This document shows positions 22,801-35,953 of a DNA stretch of 64,000 nt, piece by piece. The notes below the pieces were generated by a model that had not been told where the DNA came from, did no database searches, and was given only the letters and a program-made list of their open reading frames with translations. Origin of the DNA: Plutella xylostella (lineage: Eukaryota; Arthropoda; Insecta; Lepidoptera; Plutellidae); NCBI RefSeq assembly GCF_932276165.1, contig NC_063991.1, forward strand, positions 1,045,001-1,109,000. Reading direction: 5' to 3'. How positions within the stretch are numbered: position 1 is the stretch's first letter; each line of letters opens with the position of its first letter. The translations under genes were made by a program, and so were the position numbers.

Positions 22801-23130
22801 TTCCTATTTAAAGATATTTTAATTTTAGTTAGCTAAACGCATTTATCTCAATAAACGTATTTATACTAAACACAATTTGTATTGTCTTGCACGGCTCATT
22901 GGAAGTCGAAATTTAGCTAAACTTATTTAGCATGTGTTACGTTTCATTCTATGCATATTTTCATCTAAACATTTAAAAACACCTCGAAAAATTGCGTGAA
23001 TAGAAACAAATGCCGCCAGAAATTAACTAGTGTATAAAGAGTGGCATAGCATGGAATCTTAGATTAACGACAACGACCTTCGAAGTGAGTTGATTTAGTT
23101 AGTACTTTTGCAATGAAACGAATAAATCTA

Positions 23131-23131
23131 C

Positions 23132-23175
<44 letters not shown>
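23131..23175. repeat. (TA)n microsatellite
   Basis: About 21 TA units directly next to a Lep1-like copy. Confidence 0.9.
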
Positions 23176-23176
<1 letters not shown>

Positions 23177-23177
<1 letters not shown>

Positions 23178-23388
23178 CTAGCTGTGCCCGCGCGCTTCGC
23201 TTCGCCTTAAAAAGTTTTCCCGTGGGAATTCCGGGATAAAAAGTAGCCTATGTTCTTTCCCAGGGTCTATACCGTATGTATACCAAATTTCATTCAAATC
23301 CGTTCAGTAGTTTTGGCGTGAAAGAGTAACAGACAGACAGACAGACACAGTTACTTTCGCATTTATAATATAAAGTTAGGATTAGGAT
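23177..23388 (-). mobile_element. Lep1-like repeat
   Basis: Reverse copy beginning ACTAGCTGTGCCCGCGCGC. Confidence 0.75.
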
Positions 23389-23600
23389 GTGTATCTTAAG
23401 TTAAGATTAACTTTTTTAATTAATGAAGTATGTATAATAGGTACTACAGGGCGTGATTGTTATGTATTAACACATGCTCCAGTCGTTTTAATTAAATTTT
23501 ATTGACATCGCAATATTTGATTAAAATATTTCTAGATTAGCAATAGTTTTGTTTATGTTCTTGCAACTACATATTGATCAGGCGTCGTCGTAAGACGAAA

Positions 23601-23634
23601 ATGAGACTGTGTATCATTGGCCTTATTCTTGTGT
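23601..23634 (+). CDS. Secreted Lys-rich protein: exon 1 (signal peptide)
   Basis: ATG followed by 10 further codons (MRLCIIGLILV) and one base of a split codon, then the donor T|GTAAGT. Chosen because it supplies a signal peptide and the right phase (1) for the acceptor at 24042. Confidence 0.7.
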
Positions 23635-23883
23635 GTAAGTACCCAATATATGCCTATAAGATAAAATAAAATACTTAAAGTACCTATTAACAACTGTCAA
23701 AAAAGAGATGTAAAAGTGTGCATTTTATTTAACATAGCTGTTTCCGCGCGCTTCGCTTCGCCTAAAAAGTTTTCCCGTGGGAATTCCGGGATAAAAAGTA
23801 GCTTATGTTCTTTCCCAGGGTCTAGACCGTATGTATACCAAATTTCATTCAAATCCGTCCAGTAGTTTTGGCGTGAAAGAGTA

Positions 23884-23918
<35 letters not shown>

Positions 23919-26729
23919 CAGTTACTTTCGCATTTATAATATTAGTTAGGATTAGGATTAGATAAAATGTAACATGGTTCTGTAATAAGTTAAAAGGCAA
24001 GTTAAGCAACTGTAGATGCCTAAGCTATTTATTTGTCCTCAGTATCTACTCTCAAGTTAACCTCAAGCTCACCTCCGCAAGATGTGCTAATAAAAGTAGA
24101 ACAATTAAAACAGCAAATAAAAGAGAAACTGGCAAAATTACACGACTACCGACACCCGCCACCAACCCGGAACGAAGACAAAATTACCCCCATACTCAAG
24201 CAACCACCGAAAAAGCTCAAAATCAAAGCTATAAAACGATATAGAAAAAAAGCTATGGAAAAGTATCAAGATCACATGCGCAAAATCAAGCAACAACAAG
24301 CAGCTTTTGACAGCAAAGAGCCGAACACTACACCTGGCGTGAACAATCTTGACACTTTAAAATATAGAGAATTTAATATAACATCGACCATAGACAATGT
24401 TAATGACAAAATATTTCCTATTATTGCAAACACAACCAATGAATTGAATGTTCGTAAAATAGGAGGGCGTAGGTCTATAATGCACAACTATTATAGGCAT
24501 TTAAATGAATTTAAGTGCAAGGAGAATAAATGGGTGTTGTGTCATGGACAAATTACGCCGTTTCTGATTGGACAAAAGAATGACACTGCTGAACATACGT
24601 ATAAAACGGACCAGGATAATTATGTTTTTAAAAGGTAAGTTTGTACCTACTAGGGCTAGGGCATGCAATACCGCAATACCAGCATTGCGTAATACCGGGA
24701 ACCCGGACAAAATCCATGCTTTTTTCAATACCGGTATTGAAGTAATACCGAAATCGGACATTTTTTAGGCTATAGGTAAATCAAGGGATTAACACGTTCA
24801 CGGACAATCCGTCGAGAGCCGTAATTGAATGTGCTTGCAATATGACTACGCGCCTGTGGCCATCCAAGTTATATTGGTTGAAACGGACGATCCGTTAACA
24901 GCCGTTTCATTTCCATAGTAGGTGTGGGTCGTTATGTGATTTTCACGAAACGTAACGTAACCGGTGACGTCTAAGCCGTCACTAGTTTAGTAACTAGCTA
25001 TTTTTGTAACTACCTATTTCTTCAACCGGTGATTTTAGATACAAGTTATTTTACCGAAGTATTACTATAATGACACGAAAATATTGCATTTACTACGTTA
25101 CTTATTCCTGGTGTTCGTCAAAGTAGTTTTGTAACTATGCAGTTAGGTACATACAAAATAATGGGGTGGATAAATCGAAATTTAAATCTGTAAATATCTC
25201 GGCAATCGTAAGGTGTTTTGGGGAGTTATTTAGGGGGAGTTTTTTTAGGTATGTTTTTGTATGAGGGCAGAGGTATAATTTTGGGGAAATTTCAATCTGT
25301 AAATATCTCGGCAATCGTAAGGTGTTTTGGGGAGTTGTTTTAAGTATGTCTTTGTATGAGGGCAGAGGTATATTTTTGTGAAAAATAAAATTCTGTCAGT
25401 TAAATTTGTGTAATAAACACAAAATAACGCTTCCAACTTAACTATTTCCTGTCACTTTTTTATTCAGTCTACAAATGTTTTGTCGTTTTTACAATAATCA
25501 CTAGATTACAAAAGTCACTAGGTTGTCGTATTGTAAATAATGACATGAAATAAAGCTAGTTTACAAAAAACACTAGGTTACAAAAATCACTAGGTTACAA
25601 AAATAACTAGTTTGTCGTATATCTAGAAATTGGTTATTCGGTTACATGTCCCGTAGCCAGTTATTGTAAATAGTGACGTGAAATAACGCCCATACCTATT
25701 CCATAGTCTTAACATGGTTAGATGTCGTATTGTGCTAATTCATTTGTTTCTAGGTGTCATAACAAAGAAGTTGTGGGGGGTTCTTTTGCACACACATAAG
25801 TGAACTTTATAGTGACATACCGCCTGTAGCCGTAACCGTTACAAATACAAATAACCTTCCAGAATTTTAGTGTCACGGCGCGCGCGTCGCGGAAATATTG
25901 TGTGGAACGAGTGGTGAGCTAGTAATTTTGTGGCAAACTACGAGGTAAATAAATGATGAATCCACAAACATTATACTGATTTGCATATAGGATACCTAAC
26001 TATTCGATTTAAATAGTATAATTACTTAAATATAACATAGAAAAGTGAGTATATAACTGATATATCAGAAACGAGAATAATGAGAGTTTTGTCGATGTAT
26101 CCCTTTGTATACTCTTAGTACATCAGCTTTATTTTTTGTAAATGGCATGCAGAATTTTGAAGAGGATTCGGACCTAGAGAACAACTGGCGGTAACGCCTG
26201 TAGCCGTAGATGTCACTATACACCTTGTTTTTTTTGCATGATGTGGCGAACCGCTTGTTGACGATACCGTCTATGGCCGTAACTGTCATATTACGTACAT
26301 ATAATATATTGCAATATGGCAATACGTTTCAAGGCGGAACGATAAAATATATGGGATTTTTAGGTGTCATATCAAAATATTTTCCAGTCATCAATTGTCC
26401 GTGAACGTGTTAAGATATAGTTACCCTTGTGCTCCTTTAAACTATGAAAGTGCACTTGTTTTCAACCGTTACATGGGGTTTTTGGCCTTTTCTAAAATTT
26501 TAACTGTAATACTCAATTCTCGTAAAAAATATTACATAATACAGAATTTGGTTGCTTTTTCTTATTGTATTTTGCCCTATGCGAACTTTAAACAAAATAT
26601 ATGCCACTAGCTGTTCCCGCGAGCTTCGCTTCGCCTTAAAAAGTTTTCCCGTGGGCATTCCGGGATAAAAAGTAGCCTATGTTCTTTCCCAGGGTCTATA
26701 CCTAGTTTTGGCGTGAAAGAGTAACAGCC

Positions 26730-26774
<45 letters not shown>

Positions 26775-27601
26775 CAGTTACTTTCGCATTATAAATAATA
26801 TATATAAATAAATATAAATAATAAATAAAATATATAAATATATATATGCTTGTAACTTTTTAGCAGTTTTGCATATTTTTATTCGATAGAGATGACTTTT
26901 TGCGGATAAAACATTTTATTTCATATCCGTAAGCCGTTTGAATCTCGAGATATGAATTTTTAAGAAAACTAAGGATCTAAAACTTTAAAATGGCCGCCAT
27001 TTCTAGAATATTGAGATTTGACCCCACATATGGGGGTGTTTTCTCGATGAAATCACTCGTTGAATACACCCTTAAAGTTTGTCGGGTTCGAAAAAAAACA
27101 CCTAATACCGGTATTAATACCGGGAACACCACAAATTAACTCAATACCGGGATCCCGGTATTGAGTTCTAATACCGGTATTGAAAATATTACCTGTATTG
27201 CATGCCCTAGTACCTACCTACTTAAATTAAATGTGTAATGACCCAACCAACAACGTTGAGACCCCCAGATATTAAACACTGAAAGTCGCATAACTTTTGC
27301 ACGGCTAAGCCGATTTTCATAAAATATGGCTAAGAACACTCGGAGTAACATAATTATTATTCTTATTTGTATATTGTATTTAATCCTGAATTTATGTATT
27401 GATTTGATTTATGATAAATTGTATGTTAATTTTTGTGCGTACTGGTGTATTGCTTTTAATGTTAATTTTATTACATGTACTGAATATGGATCAAGTTATC
27501 TGAAATAAATGAATTTAATTTTAATTTTAATTATCTATGATCCGAAAAAAATAAACGAAAATCGGTTCAGCCGTTCGGGAGCTACGCTAGTAAGAATGAT
27601 A

Positions 27602-27633
<32 letters not shown>

Positions 27634-30600
27634 GATACAGAAACCCTAAACTTATAATAGGCGATTGTCCCGCCAATAGAACGATACGTCACTTAATCGC
27701 GAGACATTCGACTGTTGATGAACCGTTCAGAATCTGAGATACAAAAACAAATTTTACCTACACAGTGATGTCGATTCTAAAGGCAGAAATTCTAATTTTA
27801 ACGCTGTCAAACAAAAAAATAGTATAAATGATTTCAATGAACAGTCATAGAGTCGAATTTTAAACAAAGAATTTAAAGTTTTGACAGCATTGAAATTAGA
27901 ATTTTCGCTCTCAGAATAGACATCAGTATAGTACGAGTATATAATATATGCACTCACGACTGTAATCCCCGAAAGGGGTAGTCACGACTAGTCAGAGGTG
28001 GCTCACAAGCGAGCCACCCACTTTTCGCAGCACATTTGTACTCACGTGATAGGTTGCGAACCATATCGCCGTTTTGGAATAAGTACAATGCACTTAGAAT
28101 ACACAACTAGAATCTAGATCAAGAATCTAGACGTGCAGGTTTCCTCACGATGTATTCCATCACCGTAAGAGCATGTGGTATTATTGTACTGAAACTCCTT
28201 AATTGAAAACACAATTGAAAGAATTCATGACACAGGCCAGGATTTGAACCCACGGCCTCTGGTTTGTTTAAAATTACAGGATTATGTTACTACTGACGCT
28301 GTCCGTAGAAGCTGAGACAAAAGACGAGCGAGCCGCCGTTCTGATCCAGATCAGCAAGGTCAATCTGAAGCTGTTCCTGTGGGACTTCAAGTCTATATCG
28401 TTATTGCTGTCGAAGCTGATTACAAGTAAGTAATCCTAACTATCCTAATCCTAACTAATATTATAAATGCGAAAGTAACTGTGTCTGTCTGTCTGTCTGT
28501 CTGTTACTCTTTCACGCCAAAACTACTGAACGGATTTGGATGATATTTGGTATACATATGGTCTAGACCCTGAGAAAGAACATAGGCTACTTTTTATCCC
28601 GGAATTCCCACGGGAAAACTTTTTAAGGCGAAGCGAAGCTCGCGGGAACAGCTAGTAGAATATATCTTTATTGAACACCACAAATTAAAACATTTTGTAT
28701 GTTTGTGTTTGATATAAACTAGAAACAATGAACAGTAGGCGGCCTTATCGCTAAGAGCGATCTCTTACAGGCAACCTTAAGTAGTAGGTAAGTAGAAAAG
28801 TGTTGAAGTTTACACCAATTACTAGTTTCTCACTTGAATTCAGCCAATCATAACACTACCGGTAGGTAGGTATAGTATAAGTAAACATATGTAAGTAATT
28901 AGTAGTACTTACTTATTATATTTATTTACATACATACATCGCAACTGAACTACATACATCGCATCGTAACTGATCGCTGAGGTTAAGCAACAACTGACAC
29001 GGTCAGCCATTGGATGGGTGACCAATTTCAAGTGGTGCTTTTCTGGACGCTTCCGTGCTTCGGACGGCACGTTAAGCCGTGGGTCCCGGTTGCTGCTTCG
29101 GCAGCAGTCGTTAAGCCTAGTCAGAGGCCTTCGGGCGGTTTGAAAACATCTGACAGTCGGGTTGCCCACATACCCGACAACTCTCTCAGCACAAGCTTGC
29201 TTGTGTTGGGGTCCACCAACCCGCACTAGGCCAGCGTGGTGGACTAGGCCTAAACCCTTCCTTCATTGAAAGGAGACCCGTGCCCCAGCAGTGGGGACGC
29301 AATGGGTCGTGATGACATACATACATATACATATACATATGCACTCACGACTGTAATCCCCGAAGGGGTAGTCAGAGGTGGCTCAAAATCAAGCCACCCA
29401 CTTTTCGCAGCACATTTGTACTCACGTGATAGGTTGCGAACCATATCGCCGTTTTAGAATAAGTACAATGCACTTAGGATTACACATCTAGAATCTAGAT
29501 GTGCAGGTTTCCTCACGATGTTTTCCATCACCGTATATTTATTTACTTACCCCCTTATTCATAAAAAAGTTAAAGGATAGGATAGGAGAGGCTTTAGCTA
29601 TTGAACTTACTATTGACTATTGTCTATACTCTATAGTATGGTATGCCTATAGTAGGTGTGTAAGTAGGGTACACTACATAATTCCGAATTACTTTTTTAC
29701 GAATATGAAAATAACGATTTTTAAAATTTCGAATTTCATAGTTCCGAATAATTCACAATCCCGAATTTTAAGTTTCCGAATAACGAAAATCACGAATAGT
29801 TTATAAACGAAATTTCAAACAACACATTTATTAAAATGACGAAAGTCAATTTTCCGAATATTATTATTACGATGTTTGAAAAGTACGATTTTTTATTATA
29901 TCGAATTGTTAAAATTACGAATCCCGAAGTTTTAATATTCCGAAAATACAAATTCCCGAATGTTTCTTAGTTAACAAGAAATGGTTATATGAATAATGCA
30001 GCATAATGCGTATAAAAACAATATTTTTTAAGCTATGTTATGTGAAACGCTCCGCTCCGCTTCGCTGCGCTCCGCTTTGTTTTTCGATATCTATGTGCAC
30101 CTAACACGCTCCTCCTCGCTTTGCTCGTCGTCGCACCTATCTTTAGGTTTAGGTCCTAAGGTTTTTAAGTTTAAACACCTTAAAAATCCTAGCAATTGTT
30201 TTGCTCTAAATTTGAAACGCTCCGCTCCGCTTCGCTGCGCTCCGCTTTGTTTTTCGATATCTATGTGCACCTAACACGCTCCTCCTCGCTTTGCTCGTCG
30301 TCGCACCTATCTTTAGGTTTAGGTCCTAAGGTTTTTAAGTTTAAACACCATAAAAATCCTAGCAATTGTTTTGCTCTAAATTTGAAACGCTCCGCTTTGT
30401 TTTTCGATATCTATGTGCACCTAACACGCTCCTCCTCGCTTTGCTCGTCGTCGCATCTATCTTTAGGTTTAGGTCCTAAGGTTTTTAAGTTTAAACACCA
30501 TAAAAATCCTAGCAATTGTTTTGCTCTATATTTGAAACGCTCCGCTCCGCTTCGCTGCGCTCCGCTTTGTTTTTCGATATCTATGTGCACCTAACACGCT

Positions 30601-33600
30601 CCTCCTCGCTTTGCTCGTCGTCGCACCTATCTTTTGGTTTTGGTTCTAATGTTTAAAGAAGTTTATGTTTTTTTGTCAAAATCACGAATTATCATATTTC
30701 CGATCGGGATTTGACTTTTTCGTGATTATAATAAATCGGTATTTTATTTTTCGTATATTAAAGTAATCGTATTTTTTAACATTCGTATATTTAACAATCG
30801 TAATAACAATATTCGTGATTATAATATTCGAAATTATAATTTTCGTGAATATTATAATTCGGTATTTAAAAAAATCGGTATTGCAATTTTTCGTAAATTA
30901 CATATTCGGGGTTATCAAATTCGGAAAAAAGTTTTTCGGAATATTTGGGTGTTCCCGTGTAAGTAGTATACCTTGCCCCTCCCCTAAACTCCCATTAAAT
31001 TACATAGGTATGTAAAAATTGTCTCTTCCATCCAAAGGTTTTCTGGTAGAGATTGCTTTAAGCAGGAAGGCCGCCTTTTTGTACAATTTTATTTTTAAGT
31101 ATAAGTACGTACTGGCAAGCTCAGCGTTGGGCGGGCCCCCCGCGAGATGGACGGACGATATCGCACCTTTAGTACAATAGTGACCTAACTCAACATTTTG
31201 GGATTTTGACTTTTTGAGCTGGGCCGACCTAAAACTCACAGCTCAACAAAATGGCTGTCTATCTACCAAATTCCATAAACATGAAATATAAAAGTTAGAC
31301 ACCAGATGCAAAAAAGTGAAAAATCACACATCCATTTTAGTTTCCCCATAAAGTCGGTTTTTTGAGTTAGGTCATTATTGTACTAAAGGTGCGATATAGT
31401 CAAGTCCGCGAGGAAGCACTGGATGCGGGCCGCCTCCGATCGGACAAGGTGGAAATCATTGGGGGAGGCCTATGTTCAGCAGTGGACGTCCTATGGCTGA
31501 GATGATGATGATGATGATAAGTTGTATTTTTGTAATGGTGCAAAATACCTAAAGAGTATTCTAATTGTATAATAATTACTCACGTATTGTTTTGTTCTAG
31601 CTATAGCTAATATCGGTATGTACCTCACCTACATACACAACGGTCCAGCAGCTCACAATATATAGCCATGGAGAGTCACTAGCTTTACGAAAACCTAGGC
31701 CACCAGTAAGTAGCATCGAAGTAGAAAAAAGGCGGAAGGAATCTCGCTTACTTAAAACACTGAGGCACCATAATGGCGGCGACATGAGAATGTGTGCGTG
31801 CGTAGGTGCGAAGTGATTGACTGACTTACTCTGAGTGAGATTTGAAATTGGGCCGATTTTTCTTTCTATCCATGTACCCACTAGGGCATGCAATACCGGA
31901 ACAATTTTCAATACCGGTATTGAGTTCCGGTATTAAAACTCAATACCGGGATCCCGGTATTAATACCGGTATTAGACTTCCTTGTAATAAATGGCATATA
32001 CTGTGTTTAAAGGTCGTATACATCAAAATAAAACAAGAAAATGCAATCATATTCTGTATTTTGTTGTAGATTTTTACGAGAATTAAGTTTTAGAGTTTAA
32101 ATTTTAGAATAAATTATTTTTTTACATCCGGTGCCGGTTTACGCATGGTCAACAGTAGATTTCTAGCAGCCAAAAACTACATTAAACGGTTGGGAACAAG
32201 TGCGCTTTCACAGTATATAGGAACACAAGGCTAACTAAATCTTAATCGCTTTATTTATAGCCTAAAAAAGTCAGAGTCCGGTATTACTTCAATACCGGTA
32301 TTAACTTTCAATACCGGTATTGAAAAAAGCGGGAATTTTGTCCGGGATCCCGGTATTACGGATACCGGTATTGCGGTATTGCATGCCCTAGTACCCACTT
32401 ACATACATACATAAATATACTCACGCCTGTCTCCCTGAGGGGTAGGCAGAGACTATGGATCTCCACGTACCACGATCCTGACATACTTCTTTCGCTTCCA
32501 TTAGTCTCTTCATACACGCACGTCGGTTTCAGAAACTCCTTATTTGGCTCTTCTTGAGTATGTCGCCTATCTGGTCGACATACTTTCGCCTAGGACGTCC
32601 TCTACCGACACAACCATTCCTCTCCGCACAATAAATCTCTTTCGTCAGTCTTCTTTCATCCATCCTTTTAATGTGACCAAGCCATCTAAAGGGAATGCAC
32701 TTTTCAATTACTTTTGGTCACTACATCTTACCTACTTACTTACTATTTCTTTTCTTACCAACTTTATGACGGTCGTGTAACGTGTAAATGCAGTCCGTCT
32801 AGTCTAGTCTATACAGGTTTTGCAATTATTGAAAACTATAAAAGTTTACGTTTTCTTCTGTCTTCTGCATACATTATCTGTCAAAACTTGCATGATAGTT
32901 TCCGCTAGAGGCGCCACTTGTATGGGAGAAAACGTAAACTTTTATAGTTTCCGACAATCTAACAAACCTGTAACTACTAGACCTGCAGAACTAAACTAAA
33001 TGATTATTTATTTTTTCTCTGAGGTGCAATTTCACCAAACGCTAAACGTATTTAGTAGCCTGTCAAACGTCTGTCAGTACAAAATGTATTTAAAATTTGA
33101 TTTAAATACAATTTTAAACACCATTGACCCAACAATATTTCAGAGAACGGCAAGCACACATGGAAAAACCTGAAGACAGCTGTAAAGTATTTATTCAAGA
33201 AGTGGGATATGAACCTCAACGACACTTCGACTCTGATGAAAAATACCAAAATATACAGACCTCCCTGTGTGATAGAAGGATTTCAAGGTATTTATTTATT
33301 TACTAGCTGTTCCCGCGAGCTTCGCTTCGCCTTAAGAGGAGAGTATACCTTCGCGATTCTAGCGAAACAGGTATTTAGGAAAAGATTTGTTATCACTTGC
33401 GCTCTCATGCCCCGGGAACGGGTGCGATAGAGATGCACTGCAGTACGCGACTGACAATAGGTACTTTTCATAATGAAATTCTAGTTTCGGGAGAAAACGT
33501 TTTAAACTAACTAAATATCAACCAATCTTTTAGATTTTGGTGTCAATCGCTTCAGCATAATATATTCTAGGTTTATAGGTTTCGCTTTTTAAAAAAAAAT

Positions 33601-35906
33601 ACATTGTTATTGTTCAACCAACGGCTTGATTCAACACACAAAAATTACGTTATTTGAGGTGCCTATAACTTTGAACCTATAAAAAATTTCGAAAAAAGAA
33701 AAAGCTATAAACCTAGTTATTCCTTGTGTCAATAACATACAAAAAAATCATGAAGATTGGATAATATTTAGAGGTAGTAAAACGTTTTCTCTTTTTGTAT
33801 GGACGAGCAAGTGCTATACTCTCCTCTTAAAAAGTTTTCCCGTGGGAATTCCGGGATAAAATGTAGCCTATGTTCTTTCGCAGGGTCTAGACCATATGTA
33901 TACCAAATTTCATTCAAATCCGGACTGGACAGTAGTTTTGGCGTGAAAGAGTAACAGACAGACAGACAGACACAGTTACTTTCGCATTTATAATATTAAG
34001 TTAGGTTAGGATTTATACTTTTATTGCACAATTTACAAAAGTAGATGTAGGTACCATCGGGTGGACTTAATGCTAAGAGCATTCTCTACCAGTCAACCTG
34101 CAGGAGGTTCAGGAGCAGAAAGTAGAGAAGTAATAAGGTACCTACTGAATCATCATATTCATCATCAGCGTATAGCAGCACGTCAATGGATGCGATCTAC
34201 AGGGTGTTGCAAAAAAGGTATACTATGGCGAAACGTACATGTGCCGCGAATTTTGAAATTCTGAAACAAAAAAAAAAAACACAAAACACGCACTCATGCC
34301 TTGTACTAATGTACTCCCTTGCGGGGTAGGCAGATGTGCATTGCTGCACCCACTTTTCGCCAGAGTGTATGTTAGTCCCAATGTAATAGGGGGCGGGCCT
34401 ATTGCCATTTTACGGGCACATCCAAGACCCGAGAACAAATATCTGTGTTTAAACAAATATCTGCCCCAGCCGGGAATCGAACCCGGGACCATCGGCTCAG
34501 TAGTCAGGGTCACTAACCACTACGCCATTCGGTCGTCATAAATAACATGCTGAACATGTAGGTTTCGGCTTAGTATACCCTTTTTGCAACACCCTGTATA
34601 GATTACCGCATCCAATCACAACCAGACTCTTTCGCAAGAACTCCCATCTGGCCGGTGGGCGTAATACACTTACGTTTGCCTAGTTCAGACTAAGGCCTGG
34701 GTCTCCTATTTACGCCGCAGGTCGAGTCCAGCGTCACGCCGTAGGCCGCGTCACGATGCTCACTATAGAAATGTACTGATGCGGTCTCCCTCACACGCCG
34801 ACGTTTGGCGCGTAGACGTAGTGAGCATCGTGACGCAGCCCACGGCGTGCCGCTGGACGCGACCTGCGGCATAAATAGGAGACCCGGGCCTAAGGGGCAT
34901 GAATTTTCATCGTGAACGTGAAGTAGATCGAGTAATTATGTATGAAAATATGAACAGCGCCCCTGGCGGTCGGTAGCAGAACTAAAATTTCCCTACAAAA
35001 TTCATCGTGTAATTTCACGTCACGTTCACGATGAAAACTCATGCTAAGGGATCTGAACACCGGTTATCGGTTCTTCTAAATAGTTATGTCTATTAATATT
35101 GCACGGTGCACATTATTGTCAAAAGCAAAGCGGAGCGGAGCGTTTCCCACATAGCGGCAAGGCCCCAGTTTTCGCTATGTAGGGAGACGCTCCATCAAAG
35201 TTAAAGCCAAACGAATATTATTACTTTGTATAACATATGCCATAGCATTATTAGGCTATTCAAGATTTGGCTATAACATTATTAGGCTAAACAAGATTAT
35301 GCGAAATAACTTTTTACTAAAAGAGGTTTATGCCATACGATTTTCGGCGAAACGAGATTTTGACCAAACGATACTATGCAATATGAGATTAGGCAAATAA
35401 ATCTTAAGCCAAAAAGGTAGAACCATTTGGTATACATATGGTCTAGACCCCGAGAAAGAACATAGGCAACTTTTTATTCCGGAATTCCCACGGGAAAACT
35501 TTTTAAAGCGAAGCGAAGCTCGCGGGAACAGCTAGTATTTTGTAAATTTTGAGCTGTACCAAACACACTGTCACATTCCAGGTTCAACCAGGGTCCCTAC
35601 TACTATAAACGACCTTAGCTACGAAACGACCACCGAGGATGCTAGAACCGAAGAAGACACAGCCTGTCTGAAAGACGTAGAGAGTTTCGAAAAAGGTAAC
35701 AATATGGCGTTTAAAGTCAGCGTCTATAGTACCCATAGTATTATCAACAACAGGAGTCATACCAAAACAGTTACACCAATCATTAAAATCTTTAGATTTT
35801 CCTGCACATACCTACACCATCTTACAAAAAGCAGCCATATTGAATACATGCAGAATAGTTCGCAAGTTCCCGCAAACCGACCAGCCATCTCAAAGACAAA
35901 CATCGA

Positions 35907-35953
<47 letters not shown>

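Larger units (their letters stand above)
24657..27209. mobile_element. hAT-like TACCGGTA element enlarged by nested insertions
   Basis: Ends TAGGGCATGCAATACCG and TGTATTGCATGCCCTA; flanking 8-bp repeats GTACCTAC at 24643-24650 and 27210-27217, with an extra TAGGGC next to the left end. It holds a piggyBac-type insertion (24793-26409) and a Lep1-like copy (26607-26800). Its left end lies only about 20 nt after the exon 2 donor. Confidence 0.75.

Noticed and set aside
24033..24042. Translation start of the 24-kb exon at a TTG codon
   Set aside because: The TTG sits inside the pyrimidine tract of an acceptor; exon 1 at 23601 provides an ATG and the matching phase.
28955..29030. 5S rRNA gene
   Set aside because: Only the internal-promoter half resembles 5S rRNA and it is followed by a SINE body with dispersed copies.
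30035..30594. Open frames over the 170-bp repeats (LRSASLRSALFFDIYVHLTRSS...)
   Set aside because: The unit length is not a multiple of three, frames differ between units, and composition follows the TCCGC/TCGTC repeats. Not a protein.
30044..30640. CRISPR-like array
   Set aside because: The units are contiguous 170-bp tandem copies in an insect genome, without spacers.
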